Below are positions 54,092-64,000 of a stretch of DNA of 64,000 bases, piece after piece. The position numbers and the translations under genes are program-made. The notes beneath the pieces were generated by a model, which saw nothing but the letters and a program-made list of their open reading frames with translations, searched no databases and was not told the origin of the DNA. Position 1 is the first letter of the stretch, and each line of letters opens with the position of its first letter. This stretch comes from Pegoplata infirma. Its lineage: Eukaryota > Arthropoda > Insecta > Diptera > Anthomyiidae. Where the stretch lies: contig OY992537.1 of NCBI GenBank assembly GCA_963921195.1, positions 182,420,065-182,484,064 on the forward strand, in the 5' to 3' direction.

Positions 54092-56394
54092 AAAACTAGG
54101 GCTTAAGATAAAAAGAACTAAATAATTGAATGGAGCGATTAAACTAAAAACACAAAATTAATTTTTTACAATTGAGCAAATTGAACGAAAATACCTAAAA
54201 GATCTAGGTCAATAGTTCAATGTAACTAGTTCGTTCATGAACGCACAACTCTGCTGTTCTTCCCCCCAGTCGTAGGTGTACTACGAACATGTTTTCTGTA
54301 GTTTCGAGACAAAGATCGTATAATTTGGCGCCTCCAAATAAATATCCTTTTCTATACATTATTTTCTGAAGGTTTTTACTGACAACTCACTCTTTGCGGA
54401 TAGGTTGAGAAATGTTTCATACGTAGGCACTACAACTTGTTTATGACGAACACTGCGAAATCATTTGAAATCAGCGTTGACAGGCACTTGTAATTGCAGG
54501 ACATGCGAACAGGCTCATTATAAAGAAAAATTCGTTTTAACTGAGTTTTATTGTACTTGTATATGCCTGAATAATAGAGTGAATGTGTATGATGTGGTCA
54601 CCTTAAATGGGAAATTGATTAATTTATTATAATATCTAAATTATTTTTTAAATTGACAAAGTCGTTGTAGACTGGATTCCGACTGGAAAAACCACACCTG
54701 ACAAGTACATTATTGATGTATCAATTTCCAGCTGCACAGCTTTTGTAGCTTCGAAGGCTAACACCATACAAGTATTATAACGTTTTGTTTAAAAAAGAAC
54801 AGAACAATATAGGAAAGAAATCAACAAACATTTTAAATCAAATCCTAATAAATTAAATAACGATAAATTATAACGAAAATAGAATCACCTGTATGATACC
54901 GATTACGGTGTTACCTTTAATTAAAATCATAATACCATTTCCAAATTACAGGCGATTGTGCTTTCGTCATTACTGAAATTTCGATATCGATCGTTGTCGC
55001 TCACACATCACATTTTCTCTCACGCATCATATTTTCATATCGAAATAATATCGTTATCTATATTTCCATGGAATAACGATAGTTTTACGATAAATTTTGG
55101 TTCCGACAAAATATGCCAACTCTAAAAAAATATTTGTTTTTTGATACAGTAATAAATGCCATCTCTGAAAAATACGCAAGCAAATGCAAAATATGAAATT
55201 TTTGGCATTGGTAAAAATTATTTAGAATATTTAAACCATCTCACACTGGGTAATTTGAGCCAATTTTTAGGCCAAAAATAATTACAGCCAAAGTTTTAGA
55301 CCGATATGGCTGAAATTTTAAATTTAAGAGTTTTTTGTGAACACGCACAGCTGGATTTTATGAATTTGGTAATCGTGGAAATTTTTAGGGTTGCCACCAT
55401 ACGAAAAAAAGGGAAAATACTGAATATCTCGAAAACGAATAGGCTAATTTTTTTGAAACTCGGCACGAAGAAAATACGCAAGAAGGCTAACAAAATGGCA
55501 CATAAACCATTTTGTTTGATTTTGCTGAAAAAAGCTGTTATTTTTTGAGTGGGCCTTGTACCACCTTAACGAAAAATTTTCCAAAAAAGTTCGTACTATT
55601 TCCTTCATCGAAGCCAAATATTGGTTTAAAACATTATTTTAATCAATTTTACTGACAACAAAATTATAAACAGCAACAGGGTTTTTTCTCTTAGTTCTTT
55701 TCCCAATCCAAACGTTAGAAAGTTTAAGATATGGCAAGATGAGGCTCTCTGAAAGAAAATTGATATCTCAAAAAGTGCAAAAAAGTGCAACGGAAAATAA
55801 AAAAAAATGAATTCAGAATTATTTTCTTTAAATTTTTCATCAATCAAAAACACGGCACACCACGGCTAACATTATTAAAAGCTTATGCGAAGTTTATATT
55901 CATTGAAAAAGTCATTTATTTAAGGTTAAGTTATAATTACACGTTTTGTTAAAAAAAGCAATAACGTCCACCAAAATATTTTGCTATTTTTTTATTACTT
56001 AATATCCCGTCTCTTCTCCATATTATACACGATATCCTTCTTTATGTTTAATAGCTGAAAAAATCGTTTGAATTTATATCAAAATTAGGCGTTTTATATT
56101 GCACTGTGCACATTGCTTGAAAATGCCGAATTCGACTGCCCGTCAATCAGTTTATATTTGTTTTTTGGAAAAACCAAATATGCAGTTATTTGCTTTAATA
56201 TTTTCTAAATCGAACGTAATTAACAAAAACATTATTATTGTTAGTTCGAAAAATGATTTTTGGCCAAGATTTCGGTTCAAATTACCTACTGTGCATCTTA
56301 TGGAAGGTACATTGTTTATTTTTACAATAATATGCGAAATAACTAGTTTTTTAGCTTTTTACAAATTTCCAACATACTAAGTAAGTAGATATTT
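54092..56394. other. No gene recognised; possible hAT end
   Basis: GTTCGTTCATGAACGCACAA, CTCTG at 54227-54253 could be the right end (CAGAGTTGTGCGTTCATG inverted) of a truncated hAT-like element; no left partner was found. Open frames at 55296-55548 and 55626-55853 overlap on both strands and have no domain. GGGTTGCCACC near 55390 and TGGGCCTTGTACCACC near 55550 look repetitive but are not delimited. Confidence 0.35.
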
Positions 56395-56740
56395 TTCGCT
56401 TTAATGTATTTGAATAGATTAATTCAAAAATATACAAAATAACCGGGTTTTACTTTTTTAATTGTTGGCTACATATTGGAAAGCTAAATAGATGAATTTT
56501 TTGATAATTTTGTCATAAGCTTACAATTCATTTGTTAAATCAATCATTATTTTGATTGACTATAAATACAAAATTGATAAAAAATTTTTATTAAAATCAA
56601 AAAATTTTTGATTGAAAAAATTTTTAATCAATCACCTTAATTTTGATGATTGGTATAACAATTTTTTTAATTGCAGGAATTTCAATAAAAAAATTGATTT
56701 AATGCGCGTTTTTGTTGATTGAAATTCGTTAAATTTTTTT
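56395..56740 (+). mobile_element. GATTGATT-type repeat family G, copy 3
   Basis: TTTTTCGCTTTAATGTATTT, GAATAGATTAATTCAAAAAT, GTTGGCTACATATTGGAAAG, CAATCATTATTTTGATTGAC and AATGCGCGTTTTTGTTGATT line up with 38960-39280. The left part of the family is missing. Confidence 0.6.
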
Positions 56741-56983
56741 TTTTTTTTTACTTTAAAATTATTCTGAGTCGATCGGTATACTTGAAGGACCAAGAAATTG
56801 GTGGTCAAAAAAAATTAAGGTCAAAAAACGCTTTCTTCCAATACATTTAAAATTTTTCATTTTTTTTTTGGGGTTGTTGGAAAAATTTGTTAAAATTTGT
56901 ACCTTTTAATTCATAAAAGCTAGAAGAGTCTAATAAGAGGTTTATAAAACAAGTGTTGTATTGAAATTCGATTAATAAACCTG

Positions 56984-57113
56984 GGGGCTAATTATGTAAC
57001 TTGATAATCGTCATCGTTTGCTCATTATTCTATTACCATAAAGTGACACTATATGGTAATGGAATAACGATGGACACGATACGACTGACGACTATCAAGT
57101 TACATAATTACCA
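56984..57113. repeat. Small foldback MITE with GGGGGCTAATTATGTAACTT
   Basis: GGGGGCTAATTATGTAACTT and GATAATCGTC at the left are mirrored by GACGACTATCAAGTTACATA and ATTACCACACTG. A second inner pair is TTATTCTATTACCATA and TATGGTAATGGAATAA. The flanks TTAATAAA and TTATTAAA could be an 8-bp duplication with one mismatch. Confidence 0.65.
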
Positions 57114-57289
57114 CACTGTTATTAAACGATTTTATTTTTTATGAATTTTGACGTTAATGTTTGAACTTATCGACGTAGAAATATTTATAAAAAATTTTCT
57201 GAAAAATGTATATAAATAAATTAATTTTCTAGATCGACCATCAACATTTATAATTTACTCAATCTGGACGCTATCAAGCTTAAATTAAA

Positions 57290-58055
57290 GCTTTATATTA
57301 TTTGGAGATATTTTGACTATTTTTCTTATATATTGAGTGACGTTTATCTGATCCTTCCGAAATAAGAACCAAATTAAAGACAATCAAATTTCCAACAAAT
57401 CCTACATTCATCATTTATCAGTTCAAAGCTTTCCGTTCAATAGGCAAACATATGACTAAAATAAGTTTTTTGATTAACAAATCATTTAAAAAAAAGTTTA
57501 AGAAATAGAAATCTTTGCAATTAATTACATCTTTTTATTTATCTGCAAAGCCTGAACATTTAGAAATATAATAAAGTTGATTTGATGAAAATCTATAGGT
57601 TTACTCCGAAGTTATCACAAATTTTATGAATATACATGATAAAATACAAAAAAAAAAATGATAATTTTTTACAATTTCTGTTTTTAAAATTTTTAAAAAA
57701 TGAGCTTTGTTAATAAAAAATAGTTTTTCCTTGTTTGCCTATTGCGCGCAAAGTTATGAACTGATATAAAAATAATGAATGAAGGATTTGTTGGAAATTT
57801 GATTGTCTTTAATTTGGTTCTTATTGCGAAAAGATCAGATGAACAGAACTCAAGATATAAGAAAAATAGTCAAAATACCTCCAAATAACGCTAAAAAAGT
57901 TATTTGCGCGTAAAGCAATGAACTGATGAAAAAATGATGAATGTAGGATTTGTTGGAAATTTGATTATCTTTAGTTTGGTTTTTATTGCGAGAAGATCAG
58001 ATAAACAGAACTTAAGATATAAGCAAAATAGTTAAAATACCTCCAAAAAACGCTA
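57290..58055. repeat. Asymmetric foldback: one inverted arm and two tandem arms of ~160 bp
   Basis: The left arm (57297-57449) contains TTCCAACAAATCCTACATTC and AAAGACAATCAAATTTCC. The inverse appears twice on the right, at 57732-57891 and 57892-58050 (GGATTTGTTGGAAATTTGAT, AAAAGATCAGATGAACAGAA, ATACCTCCAAATAACGCTAA). The spacer (57450-57731) is AT-rich. Confidence 0.75.
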
Positions 58056-58690
58056 AAAAATTCATTTGACAAAAATGTATTCGCGAAATGTTGTTTTAAT
58101 GAAATTTTTGAGTTTAGCGATCAAAAATACATATAAAAAAATTATTCGCGGTTAGTGCGCAGAAATTGTTTTTCATTTGTAAACGAGAGTTATTAACAAA
58201 AATCAATAAGGCGTTTCATGAAACCGCGTTTACAATTAAACCGCTTATCACCCCAATTTGGGATTTGCATATGTTGTTAAGTACATTTTGGGCTATATGT
58301 GCAAAAAAATTAAGGAAAATTAAAGATACGCATTTTGAGATATTTGCAAATCGAGGACATTTTTTTAATTTCAATATCCTTTTTGCTAAGCATCCTATCC
58401 TTTTTCAAATTTCTATTTTAAGTACAGGACATAACCATTATTTTGCGCTTTATTTCGTGATAATCGGATGATGCGTTCCAAGGATACGATCATTTAAACA
58501 TTATGTATTTCTCATAAAATTGTGGCAAAATACCAACTTTGAACAGCGATAAAACGCGAACCATTCACAATTTCGACTAAATAACAAAAACCGAAATTCA
58601 ATAAAAATCAGAAGAATGGATATGTTAATTTTTGGATAAATTGAACCACCATCGGCTGATTGCCTATGCTATTTTAAATGGAACCATAAA
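58056..58690. other. No gene recognised
   Basis: A frame at 58166-58471 is open for 101 codons but is phenylalanine/isoleucine/lysine-rich without a domain, so it is probably AT-driven. Confidence 0.35.
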
Positions 58691-58691
58691 T

Positions 58692-59080
58692 GGGGTCGGT
58701 CTCACTAATGACCCCTGTCGGACGCACCATTGGACCGGTAGAAGCTGATTAAATAAAACAAATTTACAAAAAATAAAAAAATTGTATGGGGACCGCCTTA
58801 ACAATTAGAGATAGAGGGTAGGTGTGTTCAGAGAAAATGTTTGGACTAAAAAAATATTGTGGGTCGGTCATACATTTTGTTGCTCTAAGGGCACTATTAG
58901 GGCAGTTAGAGCGGTGGAGCAAATTTTAAAAAATGTCGTTTTGTGTGGGAGCCCCGTTAGAAATTGGAGATAGGGTGTTAGTTTGTTCCAAAGAAATGTT
59001 AAGACGTAAAAATTATTGGGGGTCGGTCTTATAAATGACCCCTCTATGATGCACCATTGGAGCAGTAGAAATGATTTTAA
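58692..59080. repeat. Three-unit tandem repeat, period ~160-167 bp
   Basis: GGGGTCGGTCTCACTAATGA at 58692, GTGGGTCGGTCATACATTTT at about 58857 and GGGGTCGGTCTTATAAATGA at about 59018 start equivalent units. Further shared words are GCACCATTGGA, ATTAGAGATAGAGGGTA / ATTGGAGATAGGGTGTT and TGTTCAGAGAAAATGTT / TGTTCCAAAGAAATGTT. Confidence 0.7.
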
Positions 59081-59398
59081 GATTGGAAAATTACAATAAA
59101 ATTTTTTCAAAAAAATTTTAAAAATAGAAAAAATCGTTATCCCACGATCTTACTGGGCAAAAAATTTGTAAAATCGATAGAAGTTTTACACAAAAAAATT
59201 TCAAAAAAATTGAAGAGTACAAACATTTTCAAAAAGAAGTTTGAGTAAAGGAACAAACAACCAATTTTTAAAAATTCGATATCTTTTGAACGGGTCATCA
59301 AAAAAAATCTGAAAATTTACCACGAAGGAGTTTTCCAAGGGTACTAAAACCTGTAAACAAATTGGGAAAATCTAAAAAAAAAATTTCAAAGTGTCCGA

Positions 59399-59512
59399 TT
59401 TGACATGGAATGCCCCATATATACTTTATGGGGTTCTAGACCAATATTTTGATGCGCTACACACGGAATGACAAAGTGAGTATACCCCCATGCTGTAGTC
59501 GGAGGGTATAAA
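59399..59512 (-). mobile_element. Truncated mini-me end
   Basis: CCCCATATATACTTTATGGG, TTCTAGACCAATATTTTGAT, CACACGGAATGACAAAGTGA and TGTAGTCGGAGGGTATAAAA reproduce the terminal ~110 bp of the mini-me copy at 27375-27466. The rest of the element is absent. Confidence 0.75.
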
Positions 59513-60021
59513 AAAAAAATGGCCGGATTTTCGATAAATTGTATTTTTTTTTTAATTTTAAATTTCAGAATTAGTTCTAGAAATTTTCATGATAAAAAAA
59601 AATTTAATCGATAGCCCATAAAAAAATATACAAAAAAGTAAATTTTTGGGATTGTGTTGCATTCCGGTTTAATTTCATAATTATTTAAACACGGCAATTC
59701 GATACAAATTTGGCATTTTGTTTTTTTCTATAAAAAAATGACAAATTGAAAAACCAAAAACGCAATTTTCTTAGTTCCATATAGGCATATCAATACAACC
59801 TGTTCAGCAATTTATGGGACACATGTTATTATTCGCTGAACATTTGGTGTGGAATGACTTTTTTTTAATTTTTTAGTTTATTCCAAATTCTAAAGGAAGT
59901 GTGATTTTTTTAAAATGATTTTCTAAACAATTTTTCCTTACTTTTGCGAGGCACTCTAATTTTAAATATAGTCCCATTGTATGTGAGTACATCACGGCAG
60001 GTTCTATAGTAAGTTGTATAC
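59513..60021. other. No gene recognised
   Basis: AT-rich; no paired termini or coding domains visible. Confidence 0.4.
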
Positions 60022-60531
60022 TAGGGTGGGTCGTTTTGCCACTTTTTCTGCGGATGGAAACGGTAAACCCGGTCATCAAATTGCAAATTTAACCCCTACC
60101 GGAGGGCTAGGGAATACGCCCGACATCTGAAAAAGGAGCAGAATTTTTACCGAAAATACCAAATTTGTAAAAAATGCAAGTTCGGATAAGGTGTTATTGA
60201 ACCATCTGAGTGCCAATATTAAACATGAACCGGATGAAATACGTCTGAAAGTTGATGTCAAATAGAGTAAAACTGCATATACAGTTTTTCATTTCGTGAT
60301 CCTGTTTCCTTTTAAAAGGACTTCAAAGTTTTAAAGGATACATTTTGTAAAATATTTTTTTAATATTTGAAAGGGGAGGATCTCCTCTAATTTTTCCATT
60401 TTTTTATTTTACTCTTCTAAGAGCAGAAGATTTGCAAGAAAATTTATATCTGTAATAGCCATCTGGGTAAACAGCTTTTTCCGGGTATACCGTTTCGATC
60501 CGACGAAAAAGTGACAAAACGACCCACCCTG
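60022..60531. mobile_element. 510-bp hAT-like element with TAGGGTGGGTCG ends
   Basis: Left TAGGGTGGGTCGTTTTGCCA, right AAAACGACCCACCCTG, perfect 8-bp duplication TTGTATAC (60014-60021, 60532-60539). Subterminal GGAAACGGTAAACCCGG and CCGGGTATACCGTTTCG pair as well. The centre (about 60205-60410) is the same sequence as the arms of the foldback at 16763-17357 (AAAAGGACTTCAAAGTTTTA, CCTGTTTCCTTTTAAAAGGA). Confidence 0.87.
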
Positions 60532-60539
60532 TTGTATAC

Positions 60540-60892
60540 GTAGTTGGCTTAATTAATTGAACAGCTAACTAAATGAATGAAATTATAGACTAATCGTTTG
60601 ATAATTGAAAATCATTTCATTATGTTAAATTCAATAAAAAAAATTATAATATTAAGGAAACCCGGTAAGTGGAAATCAGAGGAGCAAAGAGAAAATTCAT
60701 TGTTAGTGATGTTTTAATGAATGCTAGGTAATTTTTTTTTAATTTTGGTTTCGAGTGTGTATTTATGAGATATTTTTATATTTTTTTAGTTTGTAAATGA
60801 ATAAAATACAAAAAAAACAGCAATAAAATTATTTAAATTGTAAATAAAACTTACGTATGTGTGTCTGTATGTGTGTGCCTGTGTGTGTGTCT
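60540..60892. other. No gene seen; imperfect GT repeat
   Basis: ACGTATGTGTGTCTGTATGT and GTGTGCCTGTGTGTGTGTCT at 60853-60893 form a mixed GT/GTCT microsatellite immediately before the hAT-like insertion. Confidence 0.5.
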
Positions 60893-60900
60893 GTGTACAT

Positions 60901-62226
60901 TAGGGTGGCAGCGAAATGTATGGAGCAATTTTTTTGTATTAATATTGATGTCTCCCGGGCGGAATATTGTGCCACATGGTCTAAAACTGATGTGGAAAAA
61001 ATTTCAGCCAAATCGGATAACTTTAACCCGTGCCCCTTTGAGGTCAAAGTTCAAATGATAAAAAAAAAATTTTCCATACAAGCAAAAATTTTTTTTTTCG
61101 ATTTTTTTTTGTTTTATTTTTTAATATTAGTTAGCTTTATAAGCTTATTAACAACAAAAAATTTCATTTCGATCGGACAAGATTATCAGTTTCAAAAGTG
61201 ACTCTGAAAAAAAATTTTCAGGCTTGTTAGAAGCTTACTCTAAAAATTTAGTTTTGACAAGCATGCATTAAAGTCATTTTGTTGCTCTTAATAATAGGTT
61301 TTTTTTTTAAATTTTTGTAATGTCGTAATTTTGTTTTTTAATAGGGCCAAAAACTAAATTTTTGCAGCTTTTGGCCCCAATTTAGAACAAAACTTCGATG
61401 TCACAAAAAAAAAATAAAAAGAAAAACTGTTATCAAAAGCGACATAAAATCTTTAATGTGTGCTTGTCAGAGCTAAAAAAAGTTAGTAAGCTTTATTAGC
61501 TTATTAACAACAAAAAATTTCATTTCGATCGGACAAGATTTTCTGTTACAAAAGTGGTCTTGAAAATAAAAAAAAAATTAGACTGTCTTGAGACAGCATA
61601 CTCTTAAAAAAATATTTTTTTTTGTTTTTAAAAGTTTACAAAATAGCTTGCGTTTGTTTCTCTTGATAATACATATTCCAAATCTATCATTTTTTTCTTT
61701 CTGGGACATTGTGATCATGCTCTTAAATAGGGCCAAAAACTGCATTTTTCCAGTTTTTTACCCCAATTTAGAACAAAAATGCGATGTAGAAAAAACATTA
61801 AAAAAAAAAAAAATAAAAAACCGGGTATTAAGAGCAACAAAAATTCTTTAATGTGTGCTTATCAAAACTAAAAAAAAATTTTTTTTGAAAATTTTTTAGA
61901 GTAAGCTTCTAACAAGCCTGAACATTTTTTTTCAGAGTCACTTTTGAAACTGAAAATCTTGTCCGATCGAAATGACATTTTTTGTTGTTAATAAGCTAAT
62001 AAAGCTAACTAATATTAAAAAAAAAAAAAAAAAAAAATCGAAAAAAAATTTTTTTGCTTGTATGGAAAATTTTTTTTTTATCATTTGAACTTTGACCTCA
62101 AAGGGGCACGGGTTAAAGTCATCCGATTTGGCTGAAATTTTTTCCACATCAGTTTTAGACCATGTGGCACAATATTCCACCCGGGAGATGTTGAAAATCC
62201 AAAGTTGAAATTTAGCTGCCACCCTA
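60901..62226. mobile_element. hAT-like element with very long TIRs and internal duplication
   Basis: Left end TAGGGTGGCAGCGAAAT, right end AATTTAGCTGCCACCCTA, perfect 8-bp duplication GTGTACAT (60893-60900, 62227-62234). The inverted arms extend over 300 bp (CTCCCGGGCGGAATATTG, ACCCGTGCCCCTTTGAGGTC, CGATCGGACAAGATT). Inside, AGGGCCAAAAACT to CCCCAATTTAGAACAAAA occurs at about 61345 and about 61729. TTAACAACAAAAAATTTCAT occurs at about 61148 and 61508 and inverted near 61975. Open frames in the two arms mirror each other and are not genes. Confidence 0.87.
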
Positions 62227-62234
62227 GTGTACAT

Positions 62235-62851
62235 AGATAATATTTAAAGAATTGTGGCTGAAAAAATAAAATACCGCACAACCACAGACAAACATCAACG
62301 GTAAATGTGTGCAAACAGAAGCAAACACACACACACACACAAACATTCGTATACAACACCATGGATATCTATGTATGTAAATTCTTTATTTGTATTTTAA
62401 TACAAATGCATTACAAACACCACTACATACACACATCTAAATGCACATACAGTAGATGTACTTGAATACTGCATACTGCTGCTCAACAGAAAGGAGTGCA
62501 AAGTATGTACGGCAGGGATGGAAAATCCAAATTAAGAAATGGTACTAGAACATATCCAAAACAAAGACAATTATAGTTGGTCAAGACCGATTATATGATA
62601 CCAAACACCAGTGTTTTCCGGCAAACGGGTCCCAAGTCCAAACATAGACCGATTGGATTTATCTTTCGCTAGATCTTTAATTTGTGTAAAAAAGAAACAC
62701 AAACAATATTTGAGTTAAATTTGCTTATTTTTGTTGCCAATAGATCGATTTTACTGAATATCGGGCGAAATTTTTATATGGGTCTAAGTCCAAAAATGGT
62801 CAAATTATATTCAGAATTGATAAGGTCACTAAAGTACACGTTTAACACGTA
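62235..62851. other. No gene; (AC)n microsatellite and worn mini-me-like text
   Basis: ACACACACACACACACA lies at 62325-62341. At about 62600-62660, CCAGTGTTTTCCGGCAAACG, AAGTCCAAACATAGACCGAT and TGGATTTATC are the inverse of 45430-45478 within a mini-me copy, so a mini-me remnant is likely, but its ends are not visible. Confidence 0.5.
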
Positions 62852-63675
62852 CACTAAAAAAAAAACCTTATAAAGTTACCAAAAAATGTCGTGATTTTAC
62901 GAGGCTATTCTCGTAAAATAGGAGGTAGGTAAAATTCTCGTAAAATTACGAAGATTTCCTCTTAATTTTGAATGCGCCAAAAATTGGTAAAATACCCAAT
63001 TTTATTGGCAAGAATATTGTTTTAAAACCGGAAAAAATAAAAAAAAATGGTAAACTTACAAGAAAAAATTGTAAATATGTTTAAAAAAATGGTAAATTTA
63101 CAAACCAAAATTGTAAATTTACAAAAAATAATAGTAAATTAAAAAAATATTGTAAATTAAAAAAAAAAATGTCAATTTACCAAAAAAAAATTGTTTAAAT
63201 TTTATCAATTTTTGGTAGACATAGTTTTTAAGCCACAAAAATTTGAAAAAAATTGGTAAATTTACAAGAAAAATTCAAAATTTTGCCAACTTTTTTTTTA
63301 AATATTTTTCAACAAAAAAAAGAAATTTTTGCCCGGGACTTGGAAAATTTAAACAAAAAAAAAATAGAAAATTTACAAAAAAATTTTTTTTTTTTTTTGT
63401 TTTTGTCAACGAACAGTTTTTTTTTTTTGTAAATCAACTAGAATCCTCGTAATAAAAACTTTGTTGTAAAATTACAGTATCTTTTTGTAAAATAACCTTT
63501 TAAAATAATAGAATACAATTATGAAAATAAATTTGTAAAATTACCAATAAAACTGTAGTTCTCGTTTGAGCAAAGTACAAGATTTTTTGTTTAAAAACAA
63601 GGAAAATTGTTAAATTTTGGTAGAACGGGATTACAAGGCATTTTACCAGGCGCTTTACCAGTTTTTTTCTGAGTG
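62852..63675. mobile_element. TA-flanked element (CACTCAAAA family)
   Basis: Left CACTAAAAAAAAAACC, right GTTTTTTTCTGAGTG, TA at 62850-62851 and 63676-63677. The body carries AAAATAGGAGGTAGG, GTAAATTTACAA and TTGTAAAATTACAG words like 34068-34569. Lysine/phenylalanine-rich frames inside reflect A/T runs. Confidence 0.75.
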
Positions 63676-63677
63676 TA

Positions 63678-64000
63678 TTTCCAATTTTCATGAATTTTCA
63701 GATTTATGTAAATATCGGAAAGGTGGTTTGTATGGGGACTACAAAAAGAACTGGTCCTTTAAAATTTGGAACGGTGATTTGTGATACAAAATATGTATGC
63801 CTACCAAGTTTTGATAGGATACCTACTATAATACGGTAATTAGAGTAATTTGAATCAAATTATAAAGAGACGTTTGCCTAGGTCTAAACATGGACCAAGT
63901 ATCTCAACCCGAATGAACCGATTTGCATGAAACGTAAAATATATATAAAAGGGACAATTCTAAGGTTGGGGTGTCTCGGCTTATCGGCCATATCAGGGAT
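63678..64000. other. Probable mini-me-like (second subtype) sequence running off the window
   Basis: TATAATACGGTAATTAGAGT, AATTATAAAGAGACGTTTGC, CTAAACATGGACCAAGTATC and AACCGATTTGCATGAAACG resemble 36845-36975 (TTATTAGAGTCATTTGAGCC, AATAGGACACGTTTGTATAG, AAACCGATTTATAATTGC). No terminus is reached. Confidence 0.4.

Noticed and set aside
60829..61201. Overlapping open frames in the long TIR of the 60901-62226 element, repeated at 61938-62362
   Set aside because: Both sets are mirror images because the arms are inverted copies. The frames have no domain and extend into GT/AC microsatellites.

Overview
This 64-kb window is a eukaryotic, strongly AT-rich, repeat-saturated stretch with no complete host gene that I can support. 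It looks like a dipteran, probably a calyptrate or muscoid fly. The reasons are many copies of the mini-me/DINE-type dipteran repeat (inverted TATACCCTCC / GGAGGGTATA ends, a conserved ATAAAGTATATATATTC core, then GATGTCCGTC and (GTCY)n), Jockey-like and RNase H-bearing non-LTR retrotransposon pieces, and dense hAT-like and Tc1/mariner-like miniature DNA transposons. The species assignment is an inference.

Layout. 1-2.9 kb: the 3' end and an endonuclease fragment of Jockey-like retrotransposons, with two same-orientation copies of a ~690-bp terminal-inverted-repeat (TIR) element. 2.9-7.2 kb: an old hAT-like element made of ~35-bp repeats, broken by a TA-flanked element and by another hAT-like element. 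7.2-14.9 kb: one mini-me copy swollen by a perfect ~1.24-kb (GTCT)n array, a 2.1-kb hAT-like element and two back-to-back TTA-flanked elements, one of which holds a further TA-flanked element. 15-24.8 kb: foldback elements, a pair of tRNA-like heads in inverted orientation, a decayed mariner-superfamily transposase and a hAT-like element in a GAAAAAA-rich minisatellite. 24.8-26.5 kb: a TA-flanked element carrying a decayed, internally duplicated histone H1-like fragment. 26.5-37.2 kb: several mini-me copies, retrotransposon scraps and large hairpins. 37.5-47.3 kb: a long-TIR hAT-like element, a GTGGGCGTGG minisatellite, and a 3.4-kb GC-ended hAT-like element holding two mini-me copies that each carry an insertion. 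47.4-54 kb: hairpins, an RNase H-type retrotransposon split by a 2-kb hAT-like element, and a mini-me copy split by a small hAT-like element. 54-64 kb: mostly foldback and long-TIR elements.

The sequence can be read as an insertion chronology. Ten hAT-like insertions have perfect 8-bp target-site duplications, six elements have TA, three have TTA or TAA, and one has TTAA. Several are validated by an intact empty site elsewhere in the window. No autonomous, intact transposase or reverse transcriptase is present, so all the elements here depend on proteins encoded elsewhere or are dead. The most unusual items are the histone H1-like capture, the uninterrupted (GTCT)n array inside a mini-me element, the ~35-bp self-palindromic repeat filling a hAT-like family, the inverted tRNA-like pair, and a mariner relic whose two ends both derive from the 3' end of its transposase.
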